In this document: in pieces, positions 56,261 through 64,000 of the stretch
How positions within the stretch are numbered: the stretch's first letter is position 1
Layout of the letters: each line of letters starts with the position of its first letter
Assembly (NCBI GenBank): GCA_000507305.1
Contig: DF241142.1
Span: 11,771-75,770 of the forward strand
Source of the DNA: Breviolum minutum Mf 1.05b.01
Lineage: Eukaryota > Sar > Dinophyceae > Suessiales > Symbiodiniaceae
Length of the DNA stretch: 64,000 nt
Reading direction: 5' to 3'
Notes under the pieces: generated by a model
What the model saw: the letters and a program-made list of their open reading frames with translations, nothing else
Database searches by the model: none
What the model was told of the DNA's origin: nothing
Position numbers and translations under genes: made by a program

Positions 56261-56312
56261 CTCGTGACCCCAAAATGTGAGGAAGAAACCAAGTAACGAA
56301 GCAAAGCATCAC

Positions 56313-56470
56313 CTGCTTCAGAATTGCGCTAAGGTGGGCACCACCTGCACAAGATTCAGATACTGCCTGGGTACAACAGCACGTGTAGACTGAACAGGCA
56401 AAAGCATCATCATCATCGTCGTCGTCATCCTCATCACTACAGGCCAGCTGCGGTCTTCCTTCTGTGAAGT
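56313..56470 (-). CDS. Gene M, exon 1 of those seen, acidic
   Basis: 158-nt exon from acceptor GCTGAAG to donor GTGATG. It reads FTEGRPQLACSDEDDDDDDD, then YTCCCTQAVSESCAGGAHL. The Asp run comes from a short GAT/GAC repeat. The following intron is only 52 nt. Confidence 0.5.
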
Positions 56471-57020
56471 CTTCAGCATGGTGGGGCCACAATTACTAGG
56501 ACCCCGCACTGCATCTTCTCAGTCTCCATGTCTGCCCTTGTTTTGCGATATGCGGTCCTTAAAACAAAGCCGTCAGGCATAAGGCTTTACCGACTTCACC
56601 GCAAGCAAGTCTGAGATCCCTTCTCATCCTGCTGCAAGGAAATGGCCTGGCAAACTCACCAGTTCAGCCCTCCCCACCTACAAACCAACTCATCCGACAG
56701 TAGATTAATGCTTCAAATGTACAAAGATCTCGTTCTTGCTGAATCTCACCACAATACGAAGCTGTCTTTTCAAATAGAATCAAAACTTTTGGAACAGGTT
56801 TAGCCCTCTTCGCAACATCTCGCCATGACAACCACCCACCAACCTTTCATCTGCCGATGCACTCGAACCAACATGTTCCCCCAATTTCCCTTCCAACATA
56901 GAAGCATCGGCTTCTTCTTATTATCATCTTTGTTATCTTATTATTACCTATTGTTATTGTTTTGACTCTTAAGTTCATCTTCAACATCTTCTCCTTCTTT
57001 GCACTCCATCTGCACCCCAC

Positions 57021-57085
57021 CTCCAAGATCTTAGCAGCCACAGCCCCTGCACCCACTTTGGCTGGCGCATTGTCTGCTGCTTGAA
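57021..57085 (-). CDS. Gene N, exon 2, Ala-rich
   Basis: 65-nt exon from acceptor TTGCCAG to donor GTGGGG. It reads QAADNAPAKVGAGAVAAKIL. Its entry phase fits the 57.8-kb exon. Confidence 0.5.
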
Positions 57086-57756
57086 CTGGCAAGGAGAAGA
57101 TGTTCAAATAGTTCACTTCTGCTGAAGTCTGCGTTTCTTGTATAACCCTAGTTACAACGACAAGATCTTTCAAGTGCATGGAGGGGTGTTATTGCCAGCG
57201 CGTCTTTCTGGTTGTGCTCGGAGGGATGTATTTCAGCAAGAATTCACGAGTGCCACGGGTTCCCAAGTCTCCCTCTATCAACAGGAATGTGAGATTAGAC
57301 ATGTGTGTCCATGGACTGTCCCATGTGTATCTAAATGGACTTAGCTACTTCGCTGGTTCCTCTTCAAGGAACCAGCAAGACTTCGGCAGCCCTTCTCGCA
57401 TCCATTTCTGGACCAGTTTCTCTTTACTAAAACACACAAATCCTACTGGATACCAACATACTCTTAGGCCAAGTCTGGTTGAGTGCTTGAGATCAATTCA
57501 AAGAGCCATATTTCCCGCCCCAACGCATCTTCCACCTAATCCCCCCACAAAAAAAAAAGTTCACCTCCCATATTCATCCTACCATTCCCAACCATTGCCA
57601 TAGATTTGCTATACGTGTAACATATATGATCATCTTAGACCTTCATTAAAACTATTTAAGAACGCTCACATCACTTGTATCTACCATATATATATAAATA
57701 TGTGCATTCCCATGTGTAGCTCCCCCTAAAATTGGGAACCTTCCAAGGTTGGGCAC

Positions 57757-57866
57757 CTTGCTGCGAGGCTGTCAGCCGCTTCTGTTGCTCCGCCGTGACC
57801 TCGGCCACGTGCTCCTCGTCGATCTCACTGCGCCGGCGACGCGACTGGCGGTCGATGGTGTCTTGC
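57757..57866 (-). CDS. Gene N, exon 1 of those seen, basic/helical
   Basis: 110-nt GC-rich exon from acceptor TCTTGAG to donor GTGCCC. It reads QDTIDRQSRRRRSEIDEEHV, then EVTAEQQKRLTASQQ. It is among the best exon candidates. Confidence 0.6.
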
Positions 57867-58186
57867 CTCAAGATGACCGTATGGCAAAAAGGCCAAGGTT
57901 GGAGAAAAGCTAAGGATTTCCGATGTGTGAATCTAATCATAGTAGGGCCTTTTAGACTAAAAACAAAAGAAAACGCCGAACAACCGCAGAATGTGCTTTG
58001 TTGGATTGGTATTTGAGGGAGATTTTGGAGTTGCAGTGTGGCAAACTTGAAATTCCAACACAACTCACACAGTAGAAGGCACTAGCAGTTACGCTTAGGT
58101 GAACAGTCTGTGGAACAACAAGCTGACTTGAGACAGATGATGCAATGGATGCAGATGGATACACCATCCAGACCTATCCACACCAC

Positions 58187-58291
58187 CCACATCCTTGGCC
58201 ATGTCCGATAAGGGTCGGACAAGCCATCCCAAAACTCATCATAGGCAGAGCGGGTGAATCTGGCCTCAGGCATCACAGCCAACTCGGATTT
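58187..58291 (-). CDS. Candidate exon, unknown
   Basis: 105-nt, phase 0 exon from acceptor GGGCAG to donor GTGGTG. It reads KSELAVMPEARFTRSAYDEF, then WDGLSDPYRTWPRMW. Aromatic-rich and protein-like; family unknown. Confidence 0.5.
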
Positions 58292-58556
58292 CTGCCCTAC
58301 TGATGTTGGTCAATGGACCACTTATACCCCTAAATGGATTCACAAATGCAACATTCACTGAGATTCAGTTTCACGCCTGGAACCTGAAAGTAATGGTATA
58401 CATTATATGTTCAGCTTCCATGCAAACAACAACAAAGAAATTACAGTAGCATTTTCCGATGCTTTAGTTTGTCTGAAGCGATCTTTGGTGTTGTGGACCC
58501 ATCCCGGTGATATATCTCGCTTTTTGAAAAAAACTCCCCCGGTCCAAAGGCCACTG

Positions 58557-58632
58557 TCAGGCTCGCACTCTCAAGGAGTCCATGGTATCTGCTCGATACT
58601 GTGCCACCTTTTCTAGGAAGCCTTTCAGCAAC
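58557..58632 (-). CDS. Candidate terminal exon
   Basis: From acceptor CTTTCAG: LLKGFLEKVAQYRADTMDSL, then RVRA and TGA. A second open frame (VAERLPRKGGTVSSRYHGLL) starts at the same acceptor, so the frame is not certain. Confidence 0.4.
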
Positions 58633-58639
58633 CTGAAAG

Positions 58640-59993
58640 CCAGGTAAGACTCTTTGGAAATGAATCTACCAGGATCATGGCCAAAAAATGGTGATTTTGA
58701 TAAAATTTGATAAATATAGGATCATTACCTAATATCTCCTATTCAAAAGAAAAGGGGGTCCACCTGCCGCACTCAAGTAAAAATCACCTGATGGAATGGA
58801 TACACGGTTATGTAGAGAGAAAATTAAAAAGATGTGCCCGCCTAGAATTTCATGCATGCAAACCATTCACGAAAGCCAAGACATGCCCAGAATTCACCAA
58901 CACTCAGGTCTCCAGAGTAAGTAAAAATCAAAGCCAAATAGACTTGTTTTTTGGTTAATAAAACTAAAAATATGTGAAAAAAAGATCCAGTAAACCTTGA
59001 ACCTGGAAACTCTTAAGAGACTATGTTCCCTCTGTCCGAAAACCCCAAGGCACGGGGCGATCTTCGAGCGACTCTCATGTACCAAGGTGGAAATGTCTTG
59101 ACCTCGGGCAATTCCAGATTCCCTATGGCAACTGGCTATTTCGATGGTTCAAAAAAACATTTTTGGGATAGTTACACCTCGGAAAAATTAACATGGAACC
59201 TGAGAATACACCCCTGGAAACGGAAAAAGCATCTTCCAAATCATCGTTTTCAGGTTCTGTGTTAATCTTTGGGGGTGTGGGTGTCTGTTTATTGCATGTA
59301 CCGTATGCCTTGGTTCCTACTAAACAATAAACTGAACCTGGGTTAATGGCTTGGACTCTGACGATAGAAAATGCAGTCTGAGAACTGAGGATTCAATTTG
59401 AATCCGGAGGAAGTAAGGGAAAGGGACCATCGCCTAGATACTCACATGCAGACACACTGTATGCATCTGCCTCCAATTGGTTGGAAAGAGAAGGTCCTGC
59501 TCTCCCAATGTACGGCTTATCTGGTATTTGGATGAGTTGCGACGAGGGCGACTATCAATGAGAGCATAAAACTATAGGTGATTCGGTGATTCTTGATCTC
59601 CTTTACGATACTTCCCAATCAGCATGGTGGGCTGAAGTATCTTCCCAGCTTGTTGGAACTCGGGATTCTTTGGCTTGCGCAGATTGGCTTTGTTGGTTGC
59701 TGGTTGCTAAGCTGGTGTACAGATTGGTTGAGCCCCTCCACTCGGGGTATAACTTCAGAACTCAGTGTTTTCCCTATCCAAATCGCTGGAGCAATGAATT
59801 CATCAGCACTAGGGGCCTATGAGAATCCTTGACCCAAAATCAAAAAAAATAGTAACCTCCCTTTTCATCCCTTTTCCTGGCCATCTCAGTCCCAGGACGT
59901 TTCTCTTGTAAGCCTAAGAAAGCTGCTTCTGTCACAGCCTCACAACACTCGCGCCCATACGACCACGGCATACCACAACCATAGTGATAGTAC
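58640..59993. other. Stretch without a supported exon
   Basis: No splice-bounded protein-like frame was found. Confidence 0.35.
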
Positions 59994-60075
59994 TCTCTGA
60001 TGCCTCGGTGTCATCCAGCATCGAGTCGCATTCCATCTGCAGGGATTCCAAGAACTCCATCAACGAGTCCATGTC
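59994..60075 (-). CDS. Candidate exon, acidic helix
   Basis: 82-nt exon from acceptor TGTGGAG to donor GTACTA. It reads DMDSLMEFLESLQMECDSML, then DDTEASE. Confidence 0.5.
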
Positions 60076-60357
60076 CTCCACAAGCAGGGGAAGAAAGCAG
60101 ATTGCACTGACTGGACCGGGCTGCACCTTAAAAGGTGCCCCAAATATCTACAAAGGACACACCAGGAGGAATTCTAAAATAGTGCCGATCCAAGGGCAGA
60201 CGTTCTACAGTAGGTTTTGTAGCAAAGATTATCTGCCTCCAGGTTATAGCGGTCAGACCGTTAAGACTTAAAAACGCATAAAACATGAAAGCATGTCACA
60301 GGAGAAGCTATGAATACCCGGAGATCATCCAACATGTGCGTCGTGGACGTTCCAATG

Positions 60358-60420
60358 TCAGCTGGCCTTGGCAGCTTCAATCCTTTCCTCGATCCGAAGT
60401 GAGGAAAAAAGCCGTCCCAC
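60358..60420 (-). CDS. Candidate terminal exon
   Basis: After acceptor CAGTGCAG: VGRLFSSLRIEERIEAAKAS and TGA. A competing frame (RWDGFFPHFGSRKGLKLPRP) runs to a GTATTC donor, so the frame is uncertain. Confidence 0.35.
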   Translation of the reverse strand: MGRLFSSLRIEERIEAAKAS

Positions 60421-60429
60421 CTGCACTGT

Positions 60430-61992
60430 TGGGCTCCAATGTGACAGTATTGAGAACCGCTCGTTTCAATTTCCAAGGGGCATTGCCCTTCCCTATCGTT
60501 GCATCAAAATGCCAAGTGAATGCATTGATTTCTCCACGCGGGCTGTTACCTCAAAAGGGATCGAGAGAAACCAGCTCACAATACGGACGCCAAGAGGCTG
60601 GGAAAGTCAAACCACATCTTACTGTGAGTATTGAGTTTAGGAACCTATGTTAGGATCAAAAACGGTGTAGCCATGCAATGCAACTGCATGACAAATCGAC
60701 CGCAGATTCCCCATCTTGCCTGCGCCTTGGACAGCTCCAGGTTGAATTCTGCTGTGTTTTCTGGGCCAAGAAAACAACGAACGGCATGGAAACATGGGGT
60801 TTTGGGGGGGTGAATGCAACATTGGTGAATTGGTGCGTCTGATATCTGCCTGTATGTTCAATAAGTACTCGATATGCAAATCAAACTCAAAATCATTCCA
60901 AATCGTTCAAACACGATTTTCATGATTATGAAAAATTACTGTATGATTCACAATTCATGCACAAGAGTGGTACAATTACGTTTGCGCTTTGTTGCTATGT
61001 TTTTAACTCCCCCCGACCACTTGCAGCATTACAGCTTCATTCAGGTTCCCAAAAATCTAGGGTGCAGGCCATTCAACAAATCTGGCACTTCAAATTGCAA
61101 AAACTGGTCGTCTGCACCCACATGCTCCATCTGGTCTTCGCCTCATCGAAAAATGGTCTTTCTGAGAATGCCATTCAAAACGTGCGATTGAATGGCCCTG
61201 AAATGTGGCTTCCTCAAAACTTGTCTTGATTTTTCTAGTCATTTTGACTTCAAATGCCAGATCCATATCACAAATACGTCCAAAAGGCTGTATCTCGAGC
61301 ATGAAATTTGTATTGATACTGAGCCTGGTGCTGTTGTTATCATCGGAGTCTTCCTGAACTGCCACCTGCACCAGCAAACTTCAGCAAGTTATTGCCAACA
61401 GCCAACCTCAGCAGCATACAGGATACAGCATGGCCTTGCGCGACTCTTGCACAGTTTCCTCCTAAGCATCCAGGTTGTCCAGTGTGAGTTGCTCTATGTT
61501 TCGGCTGCTTCAGGGCTTCATATTTGGCCTATGGGAAAACAGCTCCTGCACAAAGCGGAACTCATCTGGCCTCAATCAGCACAGAACCAACACGAAGTGT
61601 TCCCCTTTCAACCACATCACACTTCAACGAATTACTTGCCAAGGTATGCAGAAACGGGATTGGAGGCAACAATACATCTGGTTCAAGTGCAGGTCACCTC
61701 GCTTGGAAAAACCTGTTTCAGAGAGATTTCCTATATCTTTACAGGTGCCGCTTTATGGAGTATTGTCAGCTGACAGCACTTTCATAGCACAAATTCAGAT
61801 TGCGGAAGTAAAGTCTTCATTCCAATTTTTAATCTCAGTAAAACTAGTTTGTAACAACAGTTGATAATTGTACATAAGTTTTATGGAGTTTAAGGCATCT
61901 TTGCGGAAAGTTCTTTGTAAGCCGATTCATCATCGCCCACCTCGGTTTCTGTTCTTCCTCTTCAGGTGGTGCTTCTTCCTCTTCACCCTCAC
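60430..61992. other. Stretch without a well-supported exon
   Basis: A possible short exon at about 61330-61372 on the minus strand (VAVQEDSDDNNSTR) is the only candidate. Confidence 0.35.
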
Positions 61993-62137
61993 CTGCTGGA
62001 TTTCCCCGATAGCCGGATCAGTTTCCCACCAGGGCGTGCCCATCACCATCACCATCACCATCATCGTGTCTTCGTCATCGTCATCGTCATCGCCATCGTC
62101 TTCGTCTTCGTCTTCGTCATCGTCTTCGTTACCCTCG
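61993..62137 (-). CDS. Candidate exon, Asp/Glu run plus conserved-looking end
   Basis: 145-nt exon from acceptor GTTTCAG to donor GTGAGG. It reads EGNEDDDEDEDEDDGDDD, then a Met/Val alternation, and ends GTPWWETDPAIGEIQQ. The acidic run is encoded by the GAC/GAA repeat. A second acidic frame after the donor (AGEGEEEEAPPEEEE) is a rival reading. Confidence 0.45.
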
Positions 62138-62258
62138 CTGAAACTAATATAGCAACTGAAAATGGATTGGTGGAATACTAGTTTCCTTTTGGCATGGCCT
62201 ATGTAATACCTATTTTCAGGGGCTACGTCGGCTACGTTAGTTTCAGGGAGGGTATCTG

Positions 62259-62675
62259 CATTTCATCTTCATCTTCATCTTCATCTTCATCTTCATCTTC
62301 ATCTTCATCTTCATCCTCATCCTCACCTTCACCCTCACCCTCACCCTCATCCTCATCCTCATCCTCATCCTCATCCTCATCCTCATCCTCATCCTCATCT
62401 TCATCTTCATCTTCATCTTCATCTTCATCTTCATCTTCATCTTCATCTTCATCCTCACCTTCACCCTCACCCTCACCCTCATCNATCTTCATCTTCATCT
62501 TCATCTTCATCTTCATCTTCATCTTCATCTTCATCTTCATCCTCACCTTCACCCTCACCCTCACCCTCATCCTCATCCTCATCCTCATCCTCATCCTCAT
62601 CCTCATCCTCATCCTCATCTTCATCTTCATCTTCATCTTGACCTTCATCTTCATCTTCATCTTCATCTCCATCTT
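62259..62675. repeat. Higher-order CATCTT/CATCCT hexamer array with one N
   Basis: Blocks of CATCTT and CATCCT alternate with a fixed spacer (CCTCACCTTCACCCTCACCC) that occurs near 62316, 62454 and 62540. The single N at 62484 interrupts the second spacer. All frames are low complexity. Confidence 0.9.
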
Positions 62676-62689
62676 AAAAGCAAACAAAA

Positions 62690-64000
62690 CCTCACACTCT
62701 GGGACACCCCTTAGGTCAGTGCTTGGGCTATCAAAAGGATCCTTCACATAAATCACCGCCTCAGCTAAATTGAAGTCTTGTGGATTCAAGTATTTAATGA
62801 CTCAACAATACAAGGGCAAAGAATCCTGAGCACTCAGCAATATTCTTTTTCAGGATATCCGCGGACTCCTGAACAAAAGTATAGTTTTGGCACATGTTGG
62901 AAGATATGTGCTTGGAAGTAAGTAACCGAGGGCACCCCACAGGTGTCAACAAAAATCTATGATCCAAGCAAAAAAATCGTCATACGAACCAATGGCACGA
63001 AATGCGAAATGCAAATTTGATATGCCTCTTCTAGTTTCGATTCTTAGGTGGCCGGTGGGCACACCCAGATCTCTTAGGCGCACGTCATGATATAACTTTG
63101 ACACAACATTCATCAAGTTTTTGGCCTCATCACCTCCTATCAACACTGATCAGCCACATGATCAAACCCCCATTGAATCGAATTTCCAGTCCTTGATTGC
63201 TTTCACAAACGCAGTGGTCGAATGTAAAACGGCCATGGCACCAATGGCCCATACTACATGCAGCACTCACCATCTTGAGCCTTGAATTCTGCCCCAGTGG
63301 TCCAGTTGAGGTGCCAAGATTGCACTGTCCTGTACGGCCTTCTGCACGAAAGGTGAACCAACTTGCAATAAACCCTGTGGAAGACCTTGAACACTATGAA
63401 AAAAATTACATAACTGTGTAGAAACTTTATGCGGCGGAAGGTTGGACGTAAAGCAAAGGCACAAAAGGAAAGCAGTGGTTGCCTTGCGGCGTTGTGTGGT
63501 TTGCTTGCAGCATGCTGATGTCATCCGCACCAGTACCATTGTTGCACATGGTGGTGGAACGGGATTCACTTCATTTCACTGCCAACCTCTTCACCCTGCA
63601 TATTCAACTGGCAGTGCTATTTTAGAACCATTAAGAATTAAGAAGGAAAATACTTCACATTGCTGGACGAAACTAGGGATCAAGCCTTTCAACGGAGGTT
63701 TGCAGTCACAAAAACGTCAAGTCAACGGCGACACGGTTTGTTCCAGTCGTCAACTCTCTTGCCGGTGCTTAACCAGAAGAAACAGAAAAGCACCCAGAGT
63801 GCCAAGATTTATGTAGTCAGCAAAGGCGGCATTCAGGGTGCCCCAGCCTAGACATGGCATTGGCAACAAATATCTTTAAAAAATGAGCAAGAAACAATAT
63901 CAGTACAACCACTATATGTCCGTGCAACACTCCGTTGCCACATCTGAATGCGCCCTGCTGGCTCTGACATGCGCCTGCGAAAAAGGGGTCTAGAGATCGG
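62690..64000. other. Window end without a supported exon
   Basis: A minus frame at about 63267-63400 (VQKAVQDSAILAPQLDHWGR) is possible coding, but its splice boundaries are unclear. Confidence 0.35.

Overview
The window looks like nuclear DNA of a dinoflagellate, most likely a Symbiodiniaceae-type alga. This is inferred from three things: a retroelement whose domain set I associate with dinoflagellate genomes, short exons scattered between short introns, and many trinucleotide microsatellites. No rRNA, tRNA, CRISPR array, bacterial operon or organellar gene was recognised.

The clearest feature is one large retroelement on the minus strand (about 22.57 to 15.08 kb). In transcription order it carries a small membrane-protein ORF, a coiled-coil ORF, a Gag-like region and a long Pol. 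Pol has reverse transcriptase, RNase H, a cytosine-C5-methyltransferase-like domain, an NPGP motif and a tyrosine recombinase, so I call it a DIRS/Ngaro-like element. The ORFs are joined in an almost bacterial way: two ATGA stop/start overlaps and one TAG-AG-ATG junction. A +1 frame break separates the N-terminal domain from the Gag-like region.

The rest of the window is host DNA. Read by eye for an open frame between AG acceptors and GT donors, it gives about 55 candidate exons, every one reported here on the minus strand. I read this as a unidirectional gene array. Several groups join with matching intron phase. They are a four-exon gene start at 9.57-8.92 kb, an acidic/coiled-coil gene at 14.5-10.5 kb, a gene tail with stop at 47.1-46.1 kb, a gene at 56.5-55.2 kb, and a basic/coiled-coil pair at 57.9-57.0 kb. 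None could be assigned to a named family, so products are described by composition only. Exon boundaries are hand-made and should be treated as hypotheses.

Layout: 0-9.6 kb holds the end of an array with gene A. 9.6-14.5 kb holds gene B, whose charged exon lies in a ~600-bp tandem repeat. 15.1-22.6 kb is the retroelement. 22.8-30.1 kb holds several unknown genes. 31.9-38.5 kb holds exons including membrane segments. 39.5-48.2 kb holds Gly/Tyr-, Gly/Arg- and charged-protein exons. 50.3-62.1 kb holds coiled-coil, acidic and basic exons. 62.2-62.7 kb is a higher-order hexamer repeat containing the only N. The stretches between are AT-richer, intronic or intergenic, and full of microsatellites and small inverted repeats.
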